A stretch of 14,615 nt of DNA from JBGPRB01 sp964422155 (GTDB lineage: Bacteria; Chloroflexota; Dehalococcoidia; Dehalococcoidales; RBG-16-60-22), in the NCBI GenBank assembly GCA_964422155.1, contig CAYQZZ010000053.1, positions 1-14,615 of the forward strand, written 5' to 3'. The notes below the pieces were generated by a model that saw nothing but the letters and a program-made list of their open reading frames with translations, searched no databases and was not told where the DNA came from. Both the position numbers and the translations under genes were made by a program. Below are positions 6,880 to 13,319 of the stretch, piece after piece; position 1 is the first letter of the stretch, and every line of letters starts with the position of its first letter.

Positions 6880-7085
6880 TATCCATCCCTCGTTGCAGAC
6901 CGTGTAGATATGAAATGTCTCCGGCGGCACACCTCCTTATATATGGTCAGTAACGGCGGGGGGTCTATCTCCCGGGATGTCGTTTAGTTCATCCGGCAAT
7001 AAAGGTAATTTTTCCCACACCCAGTCACTATTATCTCGCTGACCTCAGCCTGCCCCCCTTTCAGATAGAGAGAAATAATGCCTAA
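6880..7085 (+). pseudogene. Decayed fragment of an Ig-like (He_PIG-type) domain
   Basis: The plus-strand frame 6914-7042 is open only between a TGA (6911-6913) and a TGA (7040-7042), yet reads NVSGGTPPYIWSVTAGG followed by LSPGMSFSSSGNKG. This closely follows the consensus of bacterial putative Ig domains, roughly S-G-G-T-P-P-Y-x-W-S-V-x-x-G-x-L-P-P-G-L-x-L. Just upstream, YEMS appears in the next frame (about 6909-6920). Downstream, HYYLADLS appears in another frame (about 7025-7048), where such domains continue with a Tyr strand and Asp-Ser. Multiple frameshifts and stops show it is a relic. These domains normally occur in large secreted or surface proteins; no remaining part of one is in the window. 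Confidence 0.6.
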
Positions 7086-7125
7086 AAAATCAACATGAAC
7101 TGAGCAGTACCTGCGAAACCTGATA

Positions 7126-7154
7126 TTGACAATTTGAGAAATGTAGAATATATT
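7126..7154 (+). promoter_or_regulatory. Consensus sigma70 promoter of the ABC importer operon
   Basis: A perfect TTGACA (7126-7131), a 17-base spacer and TATATT (7149-7154; 5 of 6). Transcription would start near 7161, giving a leader of about 165 bases before the ATG at 7326. The -10 box lies inside an AT-rich inverted repeat. Confidence 0.7.
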
Positions 7155-7179
7155 ATATTTAATCTAATATAATTATTCT
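7145..7179. repeat. AT-rich inverted repeat over the -10 and start region
   Basis: Left arm GAATATATTATATT (7146-7159) and right arm AATATAATTATTC (7166-7178) are complementary apart from one unpaired base, with a six-base loop; one more A-T pair extends it to 7145/7179. It covers the -10 box and the predicted start, a position suited to a repressor operator, but low complexity makes chance plausible. Confidence 0.5.
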
Positions 7180-7206
7180 CATGTGCGGAACAAATCTGAG
7201 CACATG
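7180..7206. repeat. Inverted repeat in the leader of the ABC operon
   Basis: CATGTGC (7180-7186) and GCACATG (7200-7206) form a perfect 7-base dyad with a 13-base spacer, so arm centres are 20 bases apart, about two helical turns. It lies just downstream of the predicted transcript start. It could be an operator or an RNA stem; no T-run follows. Confidence 0.5.
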
Positions 7207-7293
7207 GGTGTATATTTATATATATTGAACATACCGGGTAAAACCAAATTTTAATTATAAGGGGGGTGATAATAAGAAAAAAGTATAAACTTT

Positions 7294-7314
7294 ATGTACA
7301 AACCCAATATTTAG
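7294..7314 (+). other. Possible six-codon leader ORF overlapping the ribosome site
   Basis: ATG at 7294, encoding MYKPNI, stops with TAG at 7312-7314; this stop runs into the AGGAGGAGG ribosome site (7313-7321) of the binding-protein gene. A Shine-Dalgarno-like AAGGGGGGTGAT (7259-7270) lies upstream, but 23 bases away. Translation is not shown; a short ORF by chance is possible. Confidence 0.25.
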
Positions 7315-7321
7315 GAGGAGG
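7313..7321 (+). promoter_or_regulatory. Ribosome binding site of the binding-protein gene
   Basis: AGGAGGAGG, four to seven bases before the ATG at 7326 depending on register. It fixes the start at 7326 rather than an in-frame GTG at 7266, which would place 20 polar residues ahead of the lipoprotein signal. Confidence 0.85.
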
Positions 7322-7325
7322 AAAA

Positions 7326-9020
7326 ATGAAAAAATTACTCTTTATCTCGTTAATCGTGATAGTGGCAGTTGGGCTGATTTTTAGCAGTTGTGCTAAAGAG
7401 GAAGCACCGGCAGCGCCAGCGGCACCGGCCAAACCGGCACCAGCCGCACCAGCAGCGCCAGCAGCGCCAGCAGCTCCGGCGCCAGCAGCGCCGGCACCAG
7501 CCAAACCGGCACCGGCGGCACCAGCACCAACCCCCGGTAAGGTAGCCCCTTATGGCACGATTACCATTGCTACAACCGATTTTGGGGTCGAAGCCACCGA
7601 CCCTTTATTATTTGAATCGACCTGGGGCATGTATATGTACGACTCTCTGATTGCCTTTGACGAAAAAGGGAACTACGTTGGCGAAATAGCCGAAAAGTGG
7701 TCATTATCACCTGATGGTAAGACCTGGACGTTCAATATCCGCAAGGGCATGAAATTCCACAATGGCGACCCGGTTACCGCCGATGACGTCTATTTCTCCC
7801 TCGATAGGTTCACCTCTCCGGCATCCAAGAATCCCTGGTCTAACCAACCACGCGACGAAAGGGCTTCCATGAGAGTCGTGGATGACTATACCTTCGAGTT
7901 CGTAACCAAGACTCCCCAGCCGCAGCTCGTCGACACGTTCTGCTGGTTGCGCATCCTGCCCAAGAAATACTTTCAGAGTGTTGGGGAGGAAGGATTCCGT
8001 GCTCGTCCGATGGGCTCCGGGCCCTGGAAGTTCGTTATGCATATTCCCGAGACAAGTTTCAGGCTAGAAGCTAACACAGAATACTGGAGACCGGAACAAG
8101 TACCCGAGTTCAAGTATCTGGTAGACCTTCAGGTCCCCGAAGAGGCGACACAGGTCGCCATGCTCAAGCGGGGCGAGATAGATATTCCGTTCGGTATCAC
8201 GACGGACAGGCGCGTTGAGCTGGAATCACAAGGCTGGCAAACGCGCCTTCAAGGTATGCCTACGCCAACCGTACTCGCTATCATAGGCTCCCATTTGCCA
8301 GCAGCTGGACCGGTGAGCGATATCCGTATCCGCAAAGCCCTTTCCTATGCTATTAATCGCACGGAAATGTGCGCGACCTTCTGGCGGGGGACGGCCAAGC
8401 CGGGCGGCCGGTTCTTCCTTATTCCCGGAGGTTACGGCGTGACCGATGACCTGATTGCGCCCGACCCGTACGACCCTGCACTGGCTAAGAAGTTAATGGC
8501 TGAGGCAGGCTATCCGGAGAAGTTCGCCAACCCGACCATCAACATCTTCACGCCTGCCGGACCCGGGGTTGATATGTGGCAGGCATTGCAGGGCTACTGG
8601 AGTAAAGCGGGCCTCCAGGTAAAGGTTAACATCGTCGACGTGTCTGTTTGGCTCCAATATATCTTCATCCAAAAACTCAAGGGCGACGATGCATGTCTCG
8701 GCTGGATATGGTCATGGGCCGGCGCCGCCTTTAACGGCACCGCCTACTGCCGGAATATGAATACCTCCTACGGCATACACCAGGTAACCGTCGACGCGAA
8801 CGCTACCGCGCTCTACGATAAATTTATCGTCGAGCTTGACCCTGTGAAAGCCAAACAATACTACACAGACTGGCAGAGGGCCGCTAAAGAGCTGTATACC
8901 AGCATCGGCCTCGCCTACGTCGAACCCAGGATTATCGTGAGCAATAATCTGGGCGAGTTTACCGTTAACCCGCACATGTTCTTCATGGACGCTGCCTGCG
9001 GGATTAAGCATCCGAAATAA
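7326..9020 (+). CDS. ABC importer substrate-binding lipoprotein, family 5 (peptide/nickel type)
   Basis: A 564-residue extracytoplasmic solute-binding protein of the SBP_bac_5 (DppA/OppA/NikA) family. Residues 1-22 form a lipoprotein signal: MKK, a hydrophobic core, then IFSSC, with C22 as the likely lipidated residue. A 44-residue Ala/Pro/Lys linker (27-70) tethers the domain to the membrane. The family blocks follow: DSLIAFDEKGNYVGEIAEKW, the SPDGKTWTFNIRKGMKFHNGDPVTADDV type region (about 138-165), and further on SDIRIRKALSYAINR. It leads a complete importer (two permeases, two ATPases). Ligands of the family range from di- and oligopeptides to nickel chelates, sugars and opines; this one cannot be assigned. 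A palindrome and a second promoter separate it from the permeases, which fits its usual higher expression. Confidence 0.92.
   Translation: MKKLLFISLIVIVAVGLIFSSCAKEEAPAAPAAPAKPAPAAPAAPAAPAAPAPAAPAPAKPAPAAPAPTPGKVAPYGTITIATTDFGVEATDPLLFESTWGMYMYDSLIAFDEKGNYVGEIAEKWSLSPDGKTWTFNIRKGMKFHNGDPVTADDVYFSLDRFTSPASKNPWSNQPRDERASMRVVDDYTFEFVTKTPQPQLVDTFCWLRILPKKYFQSVGEEGFRARPMGSGPWKFVMHIPETSFRLEANTEYWRPEQVPEFKYLVDLQVPEEATQVAMLKRGEIDIPFGITTDRRVELESQGWQTRLQGMPTPTVLAIIGSHLPAAGPVSDIRIRKALSYAINRTEMCATFWRGTAKPGGRFFLIPGGYGVTDDLIAPDPYDPALAKKLMAEAGYPEKFANPTINIFTPAGPGVDMWQALQGYWSKAGLQVKVNIVDVSVWLQYIFIQKLKGDDACLGWIWSWAGAAFNGTAYCRNMNTSYGIHQVTVDANATALYDKFIVELDPVKAKQYYTDWQRAAKELYTSIGLAYVEPRIIVSNNLGEFTVNPHMFFMDAACGIKHPK
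7404..7535 (+). repeat. Ala/Pro-rich linker repeat inside the binding-protein gene
   Basis: 44 codons of almost only Ala and Pro, with Lys at two repeated PAKPAPAAPA units and one Thr. At DNA level it is a run of degenerate GCA/GCG/CCA/CCG-type triplet repeats, prone to length change by slippage. It encodes the spacer between lipid anchor and binding domain. Confidence 0.85.
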
Positions 9021-9050
9021 ACCAAGAAGCGGAGTCTAAGTTGAGTCAGT

Positions 9051-9098
9051 CTTCGGGGGCGGGTACCCGCCCCCGAAGATATTGTGATTGTTGTTTTT
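9051..9098 (+). terminator. 28-base perfect palindrome with weak T-tract (terminator or attenuator)
   Basis: Bases 9051-9078 form a perfect 28-base palindrome: CTTCGGGGGCGGGT and its exact complement, i.e. a 12-bp very GC-rich stem with a GTAC loop. A T-rich stretch ends in TTGTTTTT (9091-9098), about 12 bases after the stem, farther than in a classical intrinsic terminator. It begins 31 bases after the binding-protein stop. It may terminate partly, or protect the upstream mRNA from 3' decay. Confidence 0.7.
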
Positions 9099-9187
9099 AA
9101 AGGCTATTCAGGCAAATAGGGTGGCTATCCGTTTACTGATTTTTGTATCTACAGTAATTGAAGCATTATTTCCGTAAATGGTGATGA

Positions 9188-9217
9188 TTGACACATTCAA
9201 TTAACACATGGTATTAT
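9188..9217 (+). promoter_or_regulatory. Internal promoter ahead of the permease genes
   Basis: A perfect TTGACA (9188-9193), an 18-base spacer and TATTAT (9212-9217; 5 of 6), with TG one base before the -10. Transcription would start near 9224, leaving only about 14 bases before the ATG at 9238, with AGGGA (9224-9228) at the extreme 5' end. It would let permeases and ATPases be made independently of the binding protein. Confidence 0.5.
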
Positions 9218-9237
9218 TTTCGCAGGGAAATTATGAG

Positions 9238-10161
9238 ATGACACGGTTTATCGTCATAAGACTATTACAGACACTCATTGCCCTCATTGGTATTATCGTA
9301 TTGGTATTTTTCCTGGTACGTATCTCCGGGAACCCGGTGTTGTTCATGATATCCCCTTTGTCCACTGAATCAGAGATGAAAATTTTACAGGAGCAGATAG
9401 GGCTCGATAAGTCCTACGCCACACAGTTCTGGATCTATATCAGAAACCTGGCACGCGGTGATTTAGGTGAGTCGTTCATCAAGAGGATTCCTGTATCCGA
9501 GATAATTGGCAAAGCACTGCCAAATACTCTGAAATTAGGTATACCTTCGTTCATTATAGGTATAATTATATCAATAGCGCTGGGGGTACTGGCGGCAACC
9601 CGGCGCGATTCGATTTTTGATAACGGAATGAAGTTCCTGGCGGTTCTGGGGCAGTCGTTGCCCGGCTTCTGGATAGCTCTCATGGCTATGCTGGTATTTT
9701 CAGTTTACTGGCAAGTATTACCGGCCGCCGGCATGGGTGGAATAAAAAATTATATACTTCCTGTAGGTACGATGTTATTCTTCATGCTGCCGGGCATGAT
9801 GCGCCTGGTCCGTTCCACCATGCTGGACGTGCTCGATAGCGAATACATCAAACTGGCAAGAATTAAGGGTTTACCCGAAAGGACAGTCATCTGGAAACAC
9901 GCCCTGCGCAATGCCATAATATCACCGCTGACAGTAGCCGGTATGATGTTAGCGGGAATAGTCGGCGGCGCCGTCATCACGGAGAATATTTTTAACTGGC
10001 CCGGCATGGGTAAACTGGCCGTAGAAGCTACTATAGGCCGCGATTTTCCGGTAGTACAAATCATCACGATTATAGTGGCTATCATGGTCCTGGGCATGAA
10101 CTTCCTTGTAGATATCGCTTACGCCTTTGTCGACCCGCAAATCAAGTACCAGAGATCGTAA
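9238..10161 (+). CDS. ABC importer permease, DppB/OppB type
   Basis: A 307-residue inner-membrane permease of the peptide/nickel importer family. It begins MTRFIVIRLLQTL and has the usual DppB layout: a first membrane helix (about 9-28), an external loop holding ISGNPV and GLDKSYATQFWIYIRNLARGDLGESF (55-80), then five more helices. The cytoplasmic EAA-type loop that meets the ATPase is SEYIKLARIKG with LRNA following (201-225), and the C-terminus DIAYAFVDPQIKY is typical. An in-frame ATG at 9208 was not chosen because it has no ribosome site and lies within a likely promoter; the ATG at 9238 has AGGGA nine bases upstream. The partner permease starts 27 bases downstream. Substrate specificity is set mainly by the binding protein. 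Confidence 0.92.
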   Translation: MTRFIVIRLLQTLIALIGIIVLVFFLVRISGNPVLFMISPLSTESEMKILQEQIGLDKSYATQFWIYIRNLARGDLGESFIKRIPVSEIIGKALPNTLKLGIPSFIIGIIISIALGVLAATRRDSIFDNGMKFLAVLGQSLPGFWIALMAMLVFSVYWQVLPAAGMGGIKNYILPVGTMLFFMLPGMMRLVRSTMLDVLDSEYIKLARIKGLPERTVIWKHALRNAIISPLTVAGMMLAGIVGGAVITENIFNWPGMGKLAVEATIGRDFPVVQIITIIVAIMVLGMNFLVDIAYAFVDPQIKYQRS

Positions 10162-10188
10162 AAAGTCAAGAATCTTAGAGCACTAACG

Positions 10189-11082
10189 ATGGTAGCAAAT
10201 ATTGAAATAAAATCTAAACACCAGTACCGGGGCATGACACGGTGGGGGCGGATTTTCAGAAACCTGGGGATGATTCTCCCTGCAGCTATCTTCGCTCTGA
10301 TGATTTTTACAGCGATATTCGCCAATTTCCTGGCGCCTTTTCCCTACGACGAGACATCACTTCCGGAAAGGCGGCTGCCGCCGGCCTGGGTTGAAGGCGG
10401 CTCGACCAAGCATTTTCTGGGAACCGATACACTCGGAAGAGATATATTGAGCCGTGCTATCTACGGAGCGAGGGTGTCGCTCAGCGTTTCGCTACTGGCG
10501 GTAGCTATCACTGCTGTTATCGGCACGGTACTTGGAATCATTGCTGGCTACCTGGGGGGGCGCATCGATGCCTTTATCATGAGGGTCACTGATATCGCCA
10601 TGGCCTTTCCCGGTCTTCTTCTGGCAATATTGATTGCTGTCAGTCTCGGTCCGGGATTTTTTACTGTTATTTTCGCACTGTCAATACTGGGCTGGTCCGG
10701 GTACGCGCGCATTATACGCGGTGAGGCTTTGAGAATACGTAATTCCGACTTCGTCGCGCAGGCACAGGTAACCGGCGTGTCTCCGTGGAGAATAATGCTC
10801 CGTCATATTTTCCCGAATATTCTTAACGTTTTAATAATAGGTGTAACGCTTTCCGTAGGCACCATGATTCTGGCGGAATCAGCAATGAGCTACCTTGGTA
10901 TCGGTATTCCACCGCCGATGCCTTCATGGGGCTCTATGGTGTCTGATGGCAGAAACGAACTCGATAGGGCCTGGTGGATTTCCACGTTCGCCGGCATGGC
11001 CATCGGGCTGGTGGTGCTATCCGGGAACTTCCTGGGTGATTGGATTCGCGATAAGATGGACCCGAAGTTGCGACGTCTATGA
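10189..11082 (+). CDS. ABC importer permease, DppC/OppC type
   Basis: A 297-residue second permease. The N-terminal OppC-like segment has one membrane helix (about 28-48), then the DppC signature HFLGTDTLGRDILSRAIYGAR (75-95) and a five-helix transport domain. The EAA loop contains GEALRIRNSDFVAQAQVTG (178-196), followed by RIMLRHIFPN (201-210); ESAMSYLGIGIPPPMPSWG follows nearer the C-terminus. It pairs with the preceding permease to form the channel. There is no good Shine-Dalgarno sequence before this ATG, so translation may depend on coupling or the start may be weak. Its stop overlaps the next gene's start by four bases (ATGA at 11079-11082), which points to tight cotranslation with the ATPase. 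Confidence 0.92.
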   Translation: MVANIEIKSKHQYRGMTRWGRIFRNLGMILPAAIFALMIFTAIFANFLAPFPYDETSLPERRLPPAWVEGGSTKHFLGTDTLGRDILSRAIYGARVSLSVSLLAVAITAVIGTVLGIIAGYLGGRIDAFIMRVTDIAMAFPGLLLAILIAVSLGPGFFTVIFALSILGWSGYARIIRGEALRIRNSDFVAQAQVTGVSPWRIMLRHIFPNILNVLIIGVTLSVGTMILAESAMSYLGIGIPPPMPSWGSMVSDGRNELDRAWWISTFAGMAIGLVVLSGNFLGDWIRDKMDPKLRRL

Positions 11083-12047
11083 GCAATATCATTCTACAAG
11101 TAGAGAACCTGCGCACCTCTTTCTTCACCCGGCAAGGTGAAGTTAAAGCCGTCGACGGGGTCAGTTTCTATGTGCGTGAGGGGGAGACCTTCGGGATAGT
11201 CGGTGAATCTGCTTGCGGGAAGACGGTAACCGCCCTGTCACTACTTCGCTTGCTTCCGGAGCCGGCGGGCAGAATCGTCGGCGGAAAGATAATCCTGGAA
11301 GGAACGAATCTCGTGGAGCTGAGCAAGAAGGCGATGAGGGCGTTTCGTGGTAAAAAGATATCCATGATTCTCCAGGACCCGATGACTTCACTCAACCCGG
11401 TCTACCCCATCGGCGACCAGATAGCCGAATCGGTGCGGCTGCACCAGGCCCTGCCCGATAATATGGTTGAGCAGGAAGTCATTTCAGCGCTGCGGTTACT
11501 CCGGATTCCTTCACCTGAGATGATTCTCCGGCAATATCCTTTTCAGTTAAGCGGAGGGATGAGGCAGCGGGTGGTGGGAGCCATTGCCATGTCCTGCCAT
11601 CCACGCTTGCTCATCGCCGATGAGCCCACCACCGCTCTTGATGCCACCATACAGGCCCAGTACATGGCCCTGTTTAAGGATATCCAACAAAAGACAAATG
11701 TGGCTATAATTTTTATTACCCACGACTTCGGGGTCATCGCCAGTATGTGCCATCGGGTAGGAGTGATGTACGCGGGTAAGATTGTGGAGACCGCTTCTAC
11801 CAGGGATATTTTCAAAGCGCCCAAACATCCTTATACGAGCGCCCTGATTAACTCGGTACCTCGTCTGGACCGGAAGGATGAGCGGCTGTACTCGATTGAA
11901 GGGCAGCCTCCCTCACTGCTGAACTTGCCCCCCGGCTGCCGATTCTCCCCTCGCTGCTCCGTCGCACAGGCGGTTTGCCGTGAGCAAGAGCCCCCTGAGG
12001 TGGATATTGGCGACGGGCATTCTGTATCTTGCTGGAAAGTGAAGTAG
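11079..12047 (+). CDS. ABC importer ATPase, DppD/OppD type
   Basis: A 322-residue cytoplasmic ATPase powering the importer. Motifs in order: Walker A GESACGKT (42-49), Q-loop Q99 in LQDPMTSLNP, signature LSGGMRQR (157-164), Walker B LLIADEP (177-183, catalytic E182), and H-loop H215 in THD. The Walker A has Ala where the usual pattern G-x-x-G-x-G-K has its second Gly; such SAC variants are known to me in this subfamily and the essential K48/T49 are intact. The C-terminal oligopeptide-transporter extension has four Cys (287, 293, 300, 318) in GCRFSPRC...C...C order, a pattern linked in some homologues to a [4Fe-4S] cluster. It overlaps the upstream permease by four bases and is followed after three bases by the second ATPase. 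Confidence 0.93.
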   Translation: MSNIILQVENLRTSFFTRQGEVKAVDGVSFYVREGETFGIVGESACGKTVTALSLLRLLPEPAGRIVGGKIILEGTNLVELSKKAMRAFRGKKISMILQDPMTSLNPVYPIGDQIAESVRLHQALPDNMVEQEVISALRLLRIPSPEMILRQYPFQLSGGMRQRVVGAIAMSCHPRLLIADEPTTALDATIQAQYMALFKDIQQKTNVAIIFITHDFGVIASMCHRVGVMYAGKIVETASTRDIFKAPKHPYTSALINSVPRLDRKDERLYSIEGQPPSLLNLPPGCRFSPRCSVAQAVCREQEPPEVDIGDGHSVSCWKVK

Positions 12048-12050
12048 ACC

Positions 12051-13028
12051 ATGGCAGATATTCTACTAGAAGGGCGCAACCTGATAAAACACTACCCTGT
12101 GACACGGGGTTTTCTCCAGCGAACCGTCGGTTGGGTCAGGGCCGTGGACGGCGTATCATTCACGATAGAACAGGGAAAGACTTTAAGCCTTGTAGGTGAA
12201 TCGGGCGCCGGGAAGACAACTACCGCCAAGGCGGTGCTGCTACTGGAGCGATTGACTTCCGGGAGTATTCTCTTCGAAGGGAAGGACCTCTACCAATTCT
12301 CTCAGTCGCAACTGAAGACGGAGTACCGGCCAAGGGTACAGGCAGTGCAGCAGAATCCATGGAGTTCCATGAACCCGAGGATGCGGGTGAGAGATATTGT
12401 CGCTGAGCCGCTGGTGGTGAACACAAAGCAATCAAAGCAGCAGATTCGAAGCAGAGTACTGGAGTTGCTCGAGCATGTAGGTCTTAGTCCGGAGCATGCC
12501 GAACACTACCCGCATGAGTTCAGCGGAGGGCAGCGACAGCGGATTGCGGTAGCGCGTGCCCTGGCTTTGAACCCCAGTCTGGTCGTGCTGGATGAGCCCG
12601 TGTCGGCTCTGGACGTTTCGATTCGGGCTCAGATTATGAACCTGCTGAAAGACCTTCAAGTGCAGCACAATCTGAGCTATCTGGTTATCGCGCATAACCT
12701 GGCAACGGTACGGTATATGAGCCACAGCGTGGCAATAATGTATCTGGGGCAGATAGTGGAATATGGGGAGGCAGAGGATCTATTTGAGCGGCCTTTGCAT
12801 CCGTACACCAGGGCATTGATGTCAGCGTCCCTGTTGACATTGCCTGAGGATGAAGCCCAAGGGACAAAACAGATAATACTTAGTGGCGAAATGCCTTCGT
12901 CGTTGAATCCTCCTTCAGGGTGCCGATTCCACACGCGCTGCGCTGAGTCCGGGGAGTCGTGCTCGAAAGACGTACCGGAGTTGAGGTTAATTGGGCAGCA
13001 TTGGGTCAGATGCAATCACTATACTTAA
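12051..13028 (+). CDS. ABC importer ATPase, DppF/OppF type
   Basis: A 325-residue second ATPase, the usual heterodimer partner of the preceding one. Motifs: Walker A GESGAGKT (49-56), Q-loop Q101 in QQNPWSSMNP, signature FSGGQRQR (157-164), Walker B VVLDEP (178-183, E182), and H-loop H215. The D that commonly follows the H-loop His is Asn here (AHN), and the signature begins with Phe instead of Leu; neither change removes a catalytic residue. The C-terminal extension again has four Cys (291, 297, 304, 321), matching the pattern in its partner. The ATG lies three bases after the upstream stop; no strong ribosome site is visible, so translational coupling is likely. It completes the importer. 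Confidence 0.93.
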   Translation: MADILLEGRNLIKHYPVTRGFLQRTVGWVRAVDGVSFTIEQGKTLSLVGESGAGKTTTAKAVLLLERLTSGSILFEGKDLYQFSQSQLKTEYRPRVQAVQQNPWSSMNPRMRVRDIVAEPLVVNTKQSKQQIRSRVLELLEHVGLSPEHAEHYPHEFSGGQRQRIAVARALALNPSLVVLDEPVSALDVSIRAQIMNLLKDLQVQHNLSYLVIAHNLATVRYMSHSVAIMYLGQIVEYGEAEDLFERPLHPYTRALMSASLLTLPEDEAQGTKQIILSGEMPSSLNPPSGCRFHTRCAESGESCSKDVPELRLIGQHWVRCNHYT

Positions 13029-13319
13029 CACCAATTCCATAGTGCAACCGCTATCTTCGCAAATGCTGGCCGGACAAAAATACACTCGAGACGAAGGCAC
13101 ACAAAAGAGGCGTAAACCGAGTTTTTTCCTCGAGGAAAGCTGCCGGAAAGGTTCAAAAGGACGTCTTAAAAGCTCTACCCATACAATACCGCTCACTATG
13201 AAGCCAGGTATTCCTTAGCCTCCCACCAGGTTACTCCACCAATATCTTCCTCATAAAAATGCCGAATCTTAACATCGTGTAATAAACATAAAAAATAAAC
13301 TACGGAAAAGGGGTGGAAA
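13029..13319. other. Intergenic region between importer and CoA-transferase
   Basis: 291 bases with no convincing gene. It contains a 14-base palindrome, TTTCCTCGAGGAAA (13125-13138), that could fold as a five-bp stem with a TCGA loop, but no T-run follows it. The last 90 bases are AT-rich. No convincing -35/-10 pair for the CoA-transferase was found. Confidence 0.55.
13309..13316 (+). promoter_or_regulatory. Ribosome binding site of the CoA-transferase gene
   Basis: AGGGGTGG, three bases before the ATG at 13320 at its nearest end, with GGTGG at 13312-13316. It supports this start. Confidence 0.6.

Larger units (their letters stand above)
6800..7325. other. Long intergenic region: domain relic, promoter and leader
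   Basis: 526 bases without an intact gene. From left to right it holds an AT-rich stretch, a GC-richer island with a decayed Ig-like domain (about 6880-7085), a consensus promoter (7126-7154), two inverted repeats (7145-7179, 7180-7206), a Shine-Dalgarno-like box with no start at proper distance (7259-7270), and a six-codon mini-ORF (7294-7314) ending on the ribosome site of the binding-protein gene. Confidence 0.65.

Noticed and set aside
6838..7045. Minus-strand frame in the 6.8-7.1 kb gap with an AAGGAGG-like site
   Set aside because: It is interrupted by stops and has no start at proper distance; the plus strand shows a recognisable Ig-like relic instead.
7266..7325. GTG start at 7266 extending the binding protein by 20 residues
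   Set aside because: The extension is polar and would precede the lipoprotein signal, while the ATG at 7326 has a strong AGGAGGAGG site and begins a normal MKK signal peptide.
7292..7504. Minus-strand Ala/Gly-rich open frame
   Set aside because: It is the complement of the Ala/Pro linker repeat of the lipoprotein, not a gene.
9208..9237. ATG at 9208 as the start of the DppB-type permease
   Set aside because: There is no ribosome site upstream and it lies in a probable promoter spacer; the ATG at 9238 has AGGGA and gives the usual N-terminus of the family.
13125..13138. TTTCCTCGAGGAAA palindrome as terminator of the importer operon
   Set aside because: The possible stem is only five pairs and no T-run follows; kept only as a note in the intergenic entry.
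12987..13218. Short overlapping open frames at the end of the second ATPase gene
   Set aside because: Both strands have such frames, neither has a ribosome site or recognisable motifs, and most of their length is in the intergenic region.
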